Below, in pieces: positions 1 through 12,399 of a stretch of DNA of 64,000 nucleotides. Position 1 is the stretch's first letter; every line of letters begins with the position of its first letter. Position numbers and translations under genes: made by a program. The notes below the pieces were generated by a model. That model made no database searches, was not told the origin of the DNA, and saw only the letters and a program-made list of their open reading frames with translations. This DNA is from Capra hircus (Eukaryota > Chordata > Mammalia > Artiodactyla > Bovidae): the NCBI RefSeq assembly GCF_001704415.2, contig NC_030813.1:17316001-17380000 (forward strand), read 5' to 3'.

Positions 1-29
1 GACTGTCATGGCCAAAACAGAACTGTGGA

Positions 30-715
30 TTTCACCCTCACCCCGCCCCGGAGTGATCCTCCTCACTCTTCCCATCTCAGTACCTTCAGCAGGTATCTTG
101 TATCACCTTTGTCCAGGCCATCAGCGTCTTAGCCCAACAACTTCCACCTAGCCTTCCTGTTCCCATCCTCGTCTCCCTAATACACAGCAACAGTTACAGT
201 GCCCTTAAGGCAGTACTCACATCGTGTTACTCACAGTCCAACGCCTCCAGTGGTTTCTTGAGATGCTTAGAACAAAATCCAAGCTCCTTGTCAGGGGTTC
301 CAATTTTCTACATGATCTGTGGCCTGCCTGCCTCTCTGGTCTCATTTCCGACCCCTCCACCATATCCGTGGGGCCCAAACCCCTTTCTGCCCCAGGAACC
401 TGCGGGGCTATTCTCCTCTGAGAACTCTGAATTCCCCTGATTGTTCCTGGGCATTGCCACGTCTTCTCCTGGCTGCTCTGTCTAATCACCCCAGTCTCAG
501 CTGAGGCACTGGTCTTCCCTGGCCAACCCTCTAAAGCAGATCTATCTCCAAGTGCTCTCTAGAATATGCCCTGTATTGTCTGCTTGGAAAATTATTTTGT
601 TTATTGCCTATTTCCCTTGCCCACATCCAGAACACAATCTCCATGAGAACAGGGACTTGTCTATCTCATTCTCTGCTATATTGCCAGCTTCTAGAATGGA
701 ACACGTGCTTACTTG
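30..715 (+). mobile_element. L2 LINE, 3' part (ancient)
   Basis: The text around 235-360 follows the L2 pattern of 'cctccagtgg...', 'aaatccaagctcctt', then 'catgatctgtggcctgcctgcctctct'-like wording. At 600-715 it follows the L2 3' UTR pattern ('ctccatgagaacagggactt'). It is heavily diverged with internal gaps. Short open frames here are not coding. Confidence 0.7.
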
Positions 716-1525
716 TGGAAAAAAGAGGGAGAAATTCTGGGGGGAAGAAAAACCCACAAGGCCAATGAAAAATCTGAATTTAAGTACAGTCATCGGGAAG
801 CGGCTCTTCTGTAGACACATGATGCTTTCTTTGTTGTCAGCCAGAGGAGTGAGGACTACACACAAAGAACAATCCAGGGACAAATGTGCAACAGTTTGCT
901 CTGACGACATGCCCAACACGGAAGTGTGCCAGTGTGCTGGCAGAACAGATGTTCTCCAAACTGCCTGAAGGGCCAGCACAGCTGTGGGGGACACGCGGCT
1001 CGCTCAAAAGAGAGTGGGCAGAACTCTCACCTCACAGGATAGATTCCCACTGCCTGAAAGCCCTGTAGCAGACACAAAACACGCTGTGCCAAAGAGACAG
1101 CCCGACCATTCTGTACAATGGACAGAGGCTGAAGAACTGATCTATTTTAGGAATTAGGAAATGTGATTCTATCCCACCCCAAATCTGGGTCACTGTGACT
1201 AATTAGCTCCCACTTTGGATACATATGTTTACCTCTGGTTTCCCTAATTATGACCTCCTGATACTGATATCATACCCTCAACCTCTTTGAGATGCAGTTA
1301 AAATGGTGTTTACGTATGAAATAAACTTCAAAGGCCATCCTGCAATGAATTTCATTGCTTTGGGACATTTTAATGTCCAATACAAAATGTAACATAATCA
1401 GTATAATGAAAATGTGATAACTGCTCATCACTGTAGAATTATTGGAGCCCCTAGCATGGTACTAACCACAGCTCATGTGGCCGTAATTTCTTACAGAATG
1501 ATCCAGCCTCTTCTTCAGAAGCACA
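716..1525. other. Low-copy sequence, no gene seen
   Basis: No family is recognised. An open frame of 138 codons starts at 552 in the L2 and ends at 968, with no recognisable protein. AT content rises after 1140. Confidence 0.5.
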
Positions 1526-1763
1526 TGCTGCTGCTAAGTCACTTCAGTCGTGTCCAACTCTGTGCGACCCCATAGACGGCAGCCCACCAGGCTCCTCCAT
1601 CCCTGGGATTCTCCAGGCAAGAACACTGGAGTGGGTTGCCATTTCCTTCTCCGACGCATGCATGCATGCTAAGTCGCTTCAGTTGTGCCCAACTCTATGC
1701 AACCCTATGGACAGCAGCCCACCAGGCTCCTCTGGCCACAGTATTCTCTAGGCAAGATTACTG
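1526..1763 (-). mobile_element. BOV-A2-type SINE, two Bov-A units
   Basis: It reads as the reverse complement of Bov-A. It opens with the CTG-repeat end, then 'gcgaccccatagacggcagc', 'ctgggattctccaggcaaga' and 'gggttgccatttccttctcc'. A second unit follows a GCATGCATGCATGC linker (1657-1670) and breaks off at 'ggcaagattactgg'. The linker replaces the usual AAAGTGAAAAGTGAAAG joint. Confidence 0.85.
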
Positions 1764-1903
1764 GCTGCTGCTGCTGCTGCTGCTAAGTCACTTCAGTCGT
1801 GTCTGACTCTGTGCGACCCCATAGATGGCAGCCCACCAGGCTCCGCCGTCCCTGGGATTCTCTAGGCAAGAATACTGGAGTGGGTTGCCATTTCCTTCTC
1901 CAC
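1764..1903 (-). mobile_element. Bov-A unit, tandem to the preceding SINE
   Basis: A fresh (CTG)n start at 1764-1783 is followed by a complete Bov-A unit ending 'gccatttccttctccaca'. It abuts the truncated unit before it, so three related units lie in a row. It was probably a separate insertion into the tail or body of the older copy. Confidence 0.85.
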
Positions 1904-2427
1904 AGATGCACATGATGTACTCTTAATTGAGAATTTAGAAGACCCACTACTCTCTCCCTCTGTCATCATCTATTCATTAAAGATATTTAATTTTTTGCTT
2001 TCAGGTCATTTCTAAGGGAATCGGAAGTGCTTATCCTGCTTCTGGTTGAATCCTTAATTTGCTGTGGTGTGGAGGAAGCATGGGGGCTTTGAAATCATGC
2101 ACGCCAGGTGACCTAGACCCGTTAGGACACTTCTGCCACCTATGATTTCCTCTGCTGTGTGATGTTCCTGTTTGGGGCCTTTCCATGGTCAGCAAGTCAG
2201 TTTGGCCATCAGCTCTCACAAGCAGGAAATGCTTCTCTGTGGTTTCTTGTATCACACATCACACCTACTAGTTACAGGGGCTGTGACGGAAGAGATCCAC
2301 CCCAAAGTTCTGTGATGAGGTTACTAGAGCAGGGGACTGTGACCAAGAGTGGAATGAAGGGCAACAGCCCACTGAGCTACGTTTTGGGATGAGATAGTTA
2401 GGAATAGCCTGGAATAAAAAAAATGTG
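1904..2427. other. Low-copy sequence, no gene seen
   Basis: No repeat family is recognised. A pyrimidine tract plus CAG at about 1988-2005 and a CCAG/GTGACC at about 2107 look like splice signals, but the interval has no distinctive reading frame. Confidence 0.4.
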
Positions 2428-2605
2428 CCACTTTCCGGCTATGTGGTATCAGATGACTAACAACTTCTATAGTCCCCATTTCTGAAAACGACAAAAAATA
2501 TAGCACTTGCCTCATAGGCTGCTGAAAGGATTAAATTAGGTCATACAGATGAAGGGTTTAGCATAGTCCCTGGCATTTGGTAAGTGTGTCAATAAATCTT
2601 AGCTT
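2428..2605 (+). mobile_element. MIR SINE fragment
   Basis: It follows MIR order: 'tgccactttccggctatgtgg', a diverged 'ccccatttctgaaaa', 'gcctcataggctgctgaaaggattaaatta', then 'catagtccctggcatttggtaagtg...aataaat'. The tRNA head is missing. Confidence 0.7.
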
Positions 2606-2699
2606 TCACCTTAGCAGTATGGAGTATTTGAATTTCCAGATGCCATTTACTAATAAATGGTGATTAAATGCATCATTAGTTGTAGTTTGATGACTTGGT

Positions 2700-3671
2700 T
2701 AGAAGGATTTGGTCAAGAAAGTCCAAGGCTCCTCCTGTGCAGCACTTCCAGTATTCCTGGAAGGGAAAGGAGTACGTCAAGGCCGTATTTTCACCCTGCT
2801 TATTTAACTTATATGCAGTGTATATCATGTGAAATGCCAGGCTGGATGAAACGCAAGCTGGAATCAAGATTTCCAGGAGAAATATCAATAACCTCAGATA
2901 TGCAGATGACACCACCCTTATGGCAGAAAGCAAATAAAAACTATAGAGCCTCTTGATGAAAGTGAAAGGGGAGAGTGAAAAAGCTGGCTTAGAACTCAAC
3001 ATTCAGAAAACTAAGATCATGCCATCTGGTCCCATCGCTTCATGGCAAATAGATGGGGAAACAATGGAAATAGTGACAGACTTTATTTTGGGGGGCTCCA
3101 AAATCACTGCAGATGGTGACTGCAGCCATAAAATTAAAAGACTCATGCTTCTTAAAAGAAAAGCTATGACCAACCTAGACAGCATATTAAAAAGCAGAGA
3201 TATTACTTTGTCAACAAAAGTCCATCTAGTCAAGGCTACGGTTTTTCCAGTGGTCATGTATGGATGTGAGAGTTGGACTGTGAAGAAAATAGAGCACTGA
3301 AGAATTGATGCTTTTGAACTGTGGTGTTGGAGAAGACTCCTGAGAGTCCCTTGGAGACCAAGGAGATCCAAATAGTCCATCCTAAAGGAAATCAGTCCTG
3401 AATATTCACTGGAAGGACTGATGCTGAAGCTGAAGCTCCAATACTTTGGTCACCTGATGAGAAGAACTGACTCATTTGAAAAGACCCTGATGGTGGGAAA
3501 GATGGAAGGCAGGAGAAGGGGACAACAGAGGATGAGATGGCTGGATGGCATCACTGACTCAATGGACATGAGCTTGAGCAAGTTTCGGGAGTTGGTGATG
3601 GACAGACAAGCCTGGAATCCATGGGGTTGCAAAGAGTTGGACATGACTGAGTGACTGAACTGAACTGAACT
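2700..3671 (+). mobile_element. BovB (RTE) LINE, 3' kilobase, decayed
   Basis: This is a 5'-truncated BovB carrying the end of its reverse-transcriptase ORF. Motif GVRQG is encoded at 2769-2783 and YADD at 2899-2910. Downstream come the usual BovB blocks ('gtcatgtatggatgtgagag' at 3254, 'atggctggatggcatcactg' at 3537) and the ACTGA-repeat tail at 3648-3671. Frames are broken by a 1-bp deletion after GVRQG, by a TGA after 3290 and by others, so it encodes no active enzyme. The 5' edge is unclear. Confidence 0.9.
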
Positions 3672-5300
3672 GGAAGGGTTAGGGGAGGGAGGCAGAGTGC
3701 CAGCAGAGACGTTATTTCACAAAACTAGTTACCTGGGAGTCCAAGGCCTAGGTGCCCTGGCATGGTTACTATATGAAAAAGTAATGACAGAAATACCCAG
3801 TTCATATGATAACCGTGAGTATTAACCGAAATCAATTATTTGAAACTACCTACAGTCTAAGAAGTCATATTCTTTTCCTCTTTACATGATTTGGAAAATG
3901 CTTAAAATCTTTATCTGGTAACTTACAGAATTTTTTTTTACAATCAAAAATCTAAAGAGATTGTTTCTTTCCATGATAAATTCTTGGCCTGCTATGTGTT
4001 TACTAAACATTTTTTTCTAATAATCTTCCCTTCCTTTCTCATCCCTTGATCCTTTCTTTCCCTGGTAGTCCCTCCACTTCTCACGTTCCTTTAATTTACA
4101 TTTTGTTGCAAAATCCTGGTGCAAGAGCTTTATTGTAGCATCAATAAAAGAATAACTTTTTAAAATGGTCAGTCTCTACAGAAAAGAGTAGCATTCTGCC
4201 ACACTCTGATAGATACTTTTCTGAATAAAAAAAAAAAAAACTCTTTTCATATTCTATGCAAATGAACTTGACTCTAAGTTGGAAACACATTGAGCTGCCT
4301 CCTCAAGCAAACATGTCTTTTCAATGTCAGAATTCTTGAAAGTCCTTGAATAAAAATTCACTTCCCTCTAGAGTTGTATTGATGTATTTTTAATATTGCC
4401 ATTTTTCTTTTATTGTTGCATAAAGATGCATTCTAATTTTGTTTGTAGCTTATAATAAAAAGGAACCAAGGGAAAAACTAGTAAGGGTCTATTGAAAGAG
4501 TTAAATCATTTCCCTACAGCTTTCCTAAGCGGAACTGATAGTCTTAGTCTGACTTAGAGAGCTGAAATAGAAAGGCTGCCAACATCTGTTTTGGTCAGAG
4601 ACAGATAAAAGAGACTAATTCATAGCGGGAATAACCCATGTATGGCATTCTGTATTCCATTACCCTTTTCACAAAAAAAAAATACACATGATATAGATAG
4701 ATAGATTTCTACCTAAACTTTTCCACAGTGAAATGGAAGAAAGGTGAAAGGCTCAAAGAGTTATTATTGATTTATTTACCTAGAATGAAGCCAGGAGGCA
4801 CAGAGCATCAATAGCACCACCACCACATTGCAAGGTTGGCTGTCAGACATTTAACAAAACATTTTAAAATCTAAAAATGCATAGGTGAAAATAACTTTTC
4901 AAATACCTGTAGAAACATGGGTTAGAGCTGATCTAAACAAATGAAATGTAGGAATAATGTAAAGTCTTCATTTTATCCATCTGTTTTAACCTTCTCTCCA
5001 TTAAAACTAGTTCAAGAATTGTTAACATATAGCCAAGTAAACTAGTTTGAGACCCTCTTTTCTCATTATTGACAAAGGTGCTAATAGGTAGGCCAGAGAA
5101 GTAGTAAGCTATGTGGATAACTGATGAAATCAGTAAGCCACACAGAAATAATCAGGACTTGCCTTACCAAGAGATCAAAGCCAGAAGGAGAAAATAGTTT
5201 GCATTTGACAGGAATGCAACTGCGGAGGTGAGGGAGACAGATATTGTTTCTTTGGTTGGTTAATTGGTTGGCTGGCTAGGAATGAAGACTGTTAGTTCCA
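3672..5300. other. AT-rich low-copy sequence
   Basis: No gene or clear repeat is seen. There is a 14-A run near 4227-4240 and a short GATA run near 4693-4705. The stretch is uniformly AT-rich, with no long frame. Confidence 0.5.
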
Positions 5301-5450
5301 TTTCTCACTTAAAGTGAAAGTGAAGTCGCTCAGCCATGTCCGACTCTGCGACCCCATGGACTGTAGCCTACCAGGCTCCTCGGTCCATGGGATTTTCCAG
5401 GCAAGAGTACTGGAGTGGGGTGCCATTTCCTTCTCCAATTTCTTACTTAA
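5301..5450 (-). mobile_element. Bov-A monomer with target-site duplication
   Basis: This is a single reversed Bov-A unit (5311-5438) starting 'aaagtgaaagtgaagtcgct' and ending 'gccatttccttctccaa'. TTTCTCACTTAA (5301-5312) and TTTCTTACTTAA (5439-5450) flank it and match at 11 of 12 bases. This half-size insertion has its own duplication. Confidence 0.85.
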
Positions 5451-6909
5451 GAATTCACAAAAAGCCCTCAATACCCAGGGTCATCAAGAAACTTTAACTG
5501 TGAGTTATTTCAGGCAAGTAGTTCTGGTTTAAAATCGATTTCACTTTCGACATGAATCTTGGCATCATTGAAACAGTGTTGTGATAAGTAGAATGTTCAT
5601 GATATACTCTTGACAATGAATGGGAAAATCTTGAGTCAAAACAGCCCAGCGGATGAACTACATACCAGTTTTCACATCCAGAGCCTGCGATTCCTCTTTT
5701 ATGTGAGAGGAAGAGCTCCACCTTGGATACTTCGAAAGCGAAGGGGATGGGCACTCTTGATCTTCTTGGGGCTTGAATCCTCTCCTCCTGTTAAAAATTA
5801 AGCACAAGCTCTTCATGTCTAATCCTACTCTTTCACTCTTCTACATCTTTCCCTGTTTCTTCTCTTCTTGGTCCTCTTTTTCACCTTTCCTTTCTCTTCC
5901 ATCACCTCAGAAACTGTCTAGGTGGGAAATATGTCTTATACCTAAACACTGGAATTCAAGCTCAGTGCAGGGTGACATTGTACAAAGCGAACACAGAGAA
6001 GATACTCAAATAGGCACATTAAAAATGCAACCAGGACCACCCCTAGGGTCTCATACTGGGGAAATCGTTATGTCAGAAGGGAAGCAGCCCCTGGACGGGG
6101 AGATTCAGACTGATATGGTATATTGTTTCTTACATCTCAGGATCTGAAAACATTTGCTTATAAGCAACTGCCTTGTTAAACAACAACTGTAGTCTTTGAT
6201 ACTCAGCACATCTTACAAATGTTTTATGTTTCTGAATTCTTTAAATATCTAGAGCCTTGATTAATCAGAAATCAATGAAATGGAACATTACCACAACTAC
6301 TCCCTCAAAGGTTTATAACTTTCTGGTCATCCCACTTTATAAGAAAATCATACACTTTAAGTGACTCAGAGAGACCACAGATATGACTGATAAATATGTC
6401 CCCATGCACACTGAAGGCAGTGTGCATTCAGGCCAATCTCTTAAACCTTCTACAGGCAGAGCACACAACGCTGAACACATTCATATTCAGAATCCTAATC
6501 CTGAAGCAGAACAGAGCCGTGATAATGGAAGAAATATTGCTATGTTCTCTCTTCTTACTAAAGCCAGAAAAACTGCTACTGCCCTTCAGAAAGATTTTCA
6601 ACAAGAGAGAATATTCTTTTTTCTTTGCATTCCAGATAATTGAATTTCTTTTTTCATTTGCCAAAGAATGTCAGCGCTCTGATCCTTCTACGAAATCTGG
6701 GAGTAATAGCCTGGAATTATTTATGATTTATGCCTACTGCCATAAAGGATTTGAGGCCTGGAAATCAAAGAACTGATATGACCAATATGCTAGACTCTAC
6801 TCTTGACTTTTTGACCAAAGATGTGTGCTTCATTTACTCTGACAATAGAACAAGAGACAGAAGGCCACAGGATGACAGAGTTCAAAGGGACCTTTACTAC
6901 TGGAAACTG
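5451..6909. other. Low-copy sequence, no gene seen
   Basis: Overlapping frames of up to 126 codons at 6383-6776 have no recognisable protein features. A pyrimidine-rich patch lies at 5820-5910. No repeat family is recognised. Confidence 0.45.
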
Positions 6910-7035
6910 TAGATCGTTTTAGAGAAAACTAAGTCCCAGGGAGGTGAAATAACCTATGGCCAAAGGACTCATCAGTAGCAGAACTGGGAGTAAAACCAGG
7001 TCCCCTGACTCCAAACTCTCCCTGCTGCCCTGTAC
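6910..7035 (-). mobile_element. MIR SINE fragment
   Basis: It reads as reverse MIR: 'tcccagggaggtgaaataac', 'cagtagcagaactgggagta', 'ccaggtcccctgactccaaa', then 'ctgccctgtac'. Confidence 0.65.
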
Positions 7036-7925
7036 AATCTCATCTCTGCTTAGGAATTGTTATAAGGGCGAGACCGTTTTGTAGTCTGTGAATGCAGGAA
7101 CATACCCTGGAAATACAAAATAGTGTCCACTTTTCCTCTAAACACCAAGTTCTACCTTGATACTTAGACCACAAATGGGTCAGAAACCACTCTCTCAGCT
7201 ACCATGTGGCCACCACCGCATTCTTCCTTTCCCTGACATTGTCGCTGGGGTTCCTGTCCCTGGAGAAGGCGTTGATCAAATGGGGTCCAAAGAGCCCCTG
7301 CCTCTGAAAGCGGCACGCCCACCTTTAGGCTTCTACATTGCCTTCCCTGGGTGGTGGAGGTGGGAGTGGTGGGGAGAGTCTGGCTCCCGTGCTGTGGGCC
7401 AGAGCTGATAGATTGTTAACCTAGGGGTAGGGGTGCCTAAAAAGAAGGAGGGATAATAGGCTATTGAACTGAAGAGGGCCTGAAGCAAGTGCTGGGAGAT
7501 GGACTATAGCTCCAGAGTACCAGAGTAGAAGAATGCCATAGAAGGCAGTCCAAATTATAGATCTTTATGCTTTTCACATATAGTCTTATGATGAATAAGA
7601 TCCACCCTTAGGACCTGCAGAGGAATGCCTAGAAAGACTGTCTCTTTCTTCTCTCTGTGAGGTCCCAAGAGCCAGCTCAAGCAGGCCAGGTACCTTTGTC
7701 CCTCACTTGTCCCATAGTCCCTCCTCCAGTGTCTAACACAGAGAAAACTTCGGCTCTGGGGAAATTCCAAGCAGGAGTAGGAAAAAACTTCATCTATGGG
7801 CAGCGGTGTGCTCGAAAAAGTTTCTCTAGAAAACAACTATGTATTAATATAAGCTGAGTATAAGTTTTACTGATATAAAGAATGTGTGGCTACAGTTTAT
7901 AAATATAATAAAATGTATAAACCTG
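7036..7925. other. Low-copy sequence, no gene seen
   Basis: A slightly GC-richer block at 7160-7410 has an 83-codon frame with no recognised domain. The rest is featureless. Confidence 0.45.
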
Positions 7926-8548
7926 CAAAATAGAAGGGGAAATTGGAAGCAGTGACAAATTTTATATTCTTGGGCTCCAAAATCACTGTGGACAGTAACT
8001 GAAGTCATGAAATTAAAAGACATCTGCTCCTTGGAAAGAAAGCTATGACAAAACTAGACAGTGTATTAAAAAGCAGAGACATCGCTTTGCTGACAAAGGT
8101 CCATACAGTCAAAGTTATGGTTTTTTCAATAGTCATGTACAGATGTGAGACTTATACAGAAGGCTGACAGCCAAGGAATTGATGCTTTCAAAATGTGGTG
8201 CTGGAGAAGACTCTTGAGAGTCCCTTGGACTGCAAGGAGATCAAACCAGTCAATCCTAAAGAAAATCAACCCTGAATATTCATTAGAAGGGTTGATGCTG
8301 AAGCTGAAGCTCCAATACTTTGGCCACCTGATATGAAGAGCCAACTCACTGGAAAAGACCGTGATGCTGGGAAAGACTGAGGGCAGGAGGAGAAGAGGGA
8401 AGCAGAGGACAAAATGGTTAGATAGCATCACTGACTCAATGAACATGAATCTGAGCAAACTCTGAGAGACAGTAGAGGACAGAGGTGTCTGGCATGCTAC
8501 AGTCCATAGGGTCACAGAGAGCCAGACATGACTTAGCGACTGAACAAT
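7926..8548 (+). mobile_element. BovB LINE 3' fragment, older copy
   Basis: It matches BovB from just after the RT domain ('gggctccaaaatcactg' at 7972) through 'tcttgagagtcccttggact' to the end near 'gacttagcgactgaac'. It has more substitutions and small deletions than the copy at 2.7 kb. It is 5'-truncated and non-coding. Confidence 0.9.
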
Positions 8549-9180
8549 AATAACCAATAAATCTATATTATAAATTCTATGTAGTTAATTGATTTCTCAC
8601 AGAATGTTTTCCTTGATTTTTATCTAATTCTTGTATTCTTAGCCAACCTGCAGTTGCAATTATCAAACAAGTACAATTCCCACAGGAATGCTGGTTAATA
8701 TTTTCATGTGTCTTAAGGAGTAATAAACAACAAAGACATATCAGAACCACACTTGTTCATTGATGACATAAGCAACTTCTTTGCTGAATTAGACAATAGT
8801 GTTTGAACACTGGAAGAATATTGCCTCAATCTGGGGGGCTATTCACAGTGTAACGAGTACAGCTATGACACTTGATTAAAATTAACATGCATTAACATTT
8901 TCTCCATCACTTCCATCACTAGTCCAGATAATCAACAAAACAACAAATCAAGCCGTCATTTGCAGTCAGTTTCTGTGATGTAAATACTACCATCATGCTG
9001 ACTTATGTGATGTCACGGAAGGCAGGGTTGTAAAGAGACACATAGCCGCACGCTGTCATATGACCTGTCCACCATACAGGTATGACAAATATAAGTGACC
9101 TCAAGAGCAGAGTATATTGAAAAGTGGTCAAATAATCTGAAAGGGGTAAGTGTAGGGTACTTGCTACATTTGTTTGTAAT
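8549..9180. other. Low-copy sequence, no gene seen
   Basis: AT-rich sequence without recognised repeats or distinctive frames. Confidence 0.45.
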
Positions 9181-9503
9181 TTTTTTAATTATAATTTATT
9201 TTATTTTATTTATTTTCTGGCTGCCCTGGGTCTTTGTTGCTCTGTGTAGGCTTCGTCTGGTTGCAGCGGGTGGGTCTGCTCTTTGTTGTGGTGCACGGGC
9301 GTCTCACTGCAGCGGCTTCTCTTGTTGCAGGGCGCAGGCTCCAGGCACATGGGCTTCCGTAGTTGCCGCACTCGGGCTCAGTAGCTGTGGTGGATGGGCT
9401 TAGGTGCTCCACAGAATGTGGGATCTTCCTGGACCCGGGATTGAACCCGTGTACCCTGCATTGGAAGGCAGATTCTTATCCACTGAGCCACCAGGGAAGA
9501 CCT
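9181..9503 (-). mobile_element. CHR-type tRNA-derived SINE, near full length
   Basis: Reversed, it has a tRNA-like head (9435-9503) with an A-box-like 'gtggctcagtgg' and B-box 'gggttcaatccc', then the CHR body ('gcagcgg', 'cttctcttgttgcag', 'gggatcttcctggacc'). An AT-rich tail lies at 9181-9218. Confidence 0.85.
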
Positions 9504-10924
9504 ATATAATTTAATTTTTAATAGTGACTGTTTCACAGCTGGCTCACAAAATTCCTAAACCTTAACAACCAACTCTTATATGCTGGTACTAGCTGGCTCC
9601 AGCACTCCACTAAGGGGAAAAGATATTCTTTGGAAAACAAAGCCTCAGTAAAAAAGCTCACTATTTCATAAGATATATGTTCATATTAAGTTATAAAGCC
9701 ATTTATGAAGAAACTGAATCTTCACAACCCTCTTCCAGTCAGTAGGTTCGGCATGTCCGTCCAAGCGTGTGTGGGGTTCGAGTCTCCCACTTCCCCCACA
9801 GCCTCTAACCACCCTCACCAACTTACCCACAGCCTCCCACTGCACAGAAGGGATTCATTTAACACACCTCATGAGAGCTTCACCTTGTCCTATCCAAAAT
9901 AACTTTTTCTGGAGCCAATTTTTTAGTGTAATTTATTCCAAACCTTTGATGGGGAAATTTGTACTCTTGAAGCCGTTCAGATGTGCAGCCAGCGGGAAGG
10001 CTCCTGGGCCACATTGGCTGCTACGGCTACAGATGCTGCAGCCGGCCCGACACCCAGGGACACTACGTGGGTCTGAAACATTCCTTGAGGGATAGCCGAC
10101 CCATAGCCTACAAATGAATGCATTATGCTTATCCACGTATATGTCTTTCATCTGTAACAGGTATTTTATGGATTGGAGGCTTCGTTTAAATGTTATATAA
10201 TCCTCCTTTAATAAGCAATGCAAATATTCAGTATAATTGAAACAAGAAAGACAGCCTTTGTGTCGGCATAACTGGCTCAGAAATAAAGGAACTCACCACA
10301 GACTAGAGCTTCATCATCAGTTATGTTAGAAGGTACGGCCACATGTCTGTCATAGTTTAATCATCATGAAAGAAGGATAAATGATATATGGATTTTGGCC
10401 TTTTTATATGGTCATCCTGAACTTCTCCGACATAATAACCTAGAGAAATATATTGTTTGGTCAACTTACTGATTAGGTTTAACTAAATGCAAGGCCAGGA
10501 TGAATCAATGAAAAATACCAAGTTACAAAATGCTTTTTATCAAATACATTTTTTAAAAATTAAGTTGTATTACCAATTAACAAGTAGAACTCTTATTTCA
10601 ACAGCTTTAATGTGGGGGAGATTAATGTCAAGTAGAGAACTGAACTTAATCTTAAAGACTTTGACTTGGAGCATTTAGGACAATGTCTGGCTAAACACTC
10701 AAAAGGAGTTCCAAGAATGAATGAATGAATGTCTTAATAACTAAAGGCAATTTATTAACATTATTTTTAAATTTTCTTTTGTCCTGTAGATTAAAAATAC
10801 ATTTATAATTTTACTTAAGATGCTAATTTTAAAATATAATTCTATTAATATTATTAAAATTTAGGAATTCACTAAATTAACATATTTTCCATTATAGGAG
10901 TAGATAACTCTTTTGTTTTGTCAT
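9504..10924. other. Low-copy sequence, no gene seen
   Basis: There is a GC-richer patch at 9960-10090. The rest is AT-rich, with a short TGAA repeat at 10715-10730. The 108-codon frame at 9769 lacks any recognised domain. Confidence 0.45.
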
Positions 10925-11445
10925 AGCCAGAATCCACTTCCCTTTCTGCCATTTCCCTGATTTTCTCTTGGGAAACTGTCTCTCCCCTTCACACAGTCCC
11001 TCAGGCTATGCCTAGGTTGACTCCAACCTCAGTCCACAGATGGGCATATGATCCAGACCTGGCCAGTTAGATCCTGCTGTCCACAGTAACTGATTTGGGG
11101 ATGGGCACGTGACCTGCTCGAGACCAATAAAATACATTCCGAAGACTTTTCCTGGAATTATTATGAGAGAAATGCTCTCCTTCTGTTCGTGTATTCACCT
11201 GGTAGGGTAGAAGCCTGGTGGAAGCCTGGTGTTGATGGCAGCCACATTCAGCTTAAGCTTAACCAGACTGGGAATACGCCCGTGCAGCAGAATGCAAAGC
11301 TAAGAGATAAATACGAACTCCTGATGGATGACATTATCTGTATCCGTGCATGACTAAACAGTCCTCTACTCTTGGACTTTCCAGTTTCATATACCTGTAA
11401 TTGAGATGGGTTTCTGTCACTAACAACCAGATGAGTTTACTCTAC
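10925..11445 (+). mobile_element. Probable MaLR/MLT1-like solo LTR (ancient)
   Basis: The order is typical of an old mammalian LTR: 'gggatgggcacgtgacc', 'gagaccaataaaata', 'gatggcagccac', 'gctaagagataaatac', 'ttggactttccag', 'gggtttctgtcac'. The subfamily is not certain. It holds an 11-bp tandem duplication at 11210-11231. Confidence 0.5.
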
Positions 11446-12399
11446 GAGTTTCAAGTATGCTTATTTTCAAAGCATGTTCTCTTTGTTATATTTTAAAACC
11501 CAGTGCAAAGTACACAGGTTTCTTCAGTTGACAACAGGCATAATTTAAACTCTTGCTAACCATTCTGAACATTTTAATTAAGGGCTTCAGCAATTCAGAA
11601 AGCCAAGAACTGAGTTTTAATAGAACTTACAAAGTAAAGGTTTCTCTGTTTACCTTGATGGCCTCAAGAAGCTAAGACAATAAATAACTCAAATCTTGGA
11701 AGACTGTTATTCAAAAAGTCCTTTCTTCATACAGGGCTTTGTGGCTAAATAATACCCATCACCACCGAAGACAGGGATCTAGAAATACAGCATTAGAATG
11801 ACCAGAAGTACACAGATTCACAAAATGAAGACCCTAGAAGATGGCTATTCTTCTAGGATTCATGGAATGCCTCACAAAACTCTTCAAAGGGAAATTTTAA
11901 GATGACTATTCCAAAACAATTTGCTATTCCCAAACAATTTGCTATCCCAAATATTGTAGTGTAGCATCAAAGGGAACACAAAGGTATGGAAACAGGAGTC
12001 CTAAACTAGACATGGTGGTTCCCACTTCTGGGACTTGCTGTCTGTGTGATCCAGTATGTTAGCTTTAGCCTCTCCATCTAGAAAACAAGGATGCTCTTCC
12101 TCATTTCTTCCTCATGAGAATCAGTGCAGCTGGTGGACTTTAAGTATTCCAATAGCTCCACAAATGAGCTATCAACTATCATTTTCAACATATTAATAAT
12201 ATTTTTCTATTTATTGACAGAGTTCACATACTTCAAAATCTGGTGTCCAAAATCTGGTGTGGTAAGCAGTTAATATACAGGGAATTTATCCACAAACTCC
12301 CTACCTGTGTACCTGAGACAGACTTACACAAGGGTCTAAGCACTTTGCAACAAGAGGATTGACGGCACTCCTCTGCTCTGTGATCTGTCCTTTGCTGTG
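11446..12399. other. Low-copy sequence with weak repeat traces
   Basis: A 19-bp imperfect tandem (AAACAATTTGCTAT core) lies at 11911-11948. A weak MIR-like trace lies at 12018-12150 ('ctgtgtgatccagtatgtta', 'cctctccatctagaaaac'). No gene is seen. Confidence 0.4.

Noticed and set aside
1988..2110. Pyrimidine tract/CAG at about 2005 and CCAG/GTGACC at about 2107 as an exon
   Set aside because: The interior lacks a distinctive frame or CpG support. Splice-like words of this quality are expected by chance in 64 kb.
9957..10095. Plus-strand 'GKFVLLKPF' peptide as a retroviral integrase tail
   Set aside because: Only a few residues resemble that family, and no flanking pol or LTR text was found.
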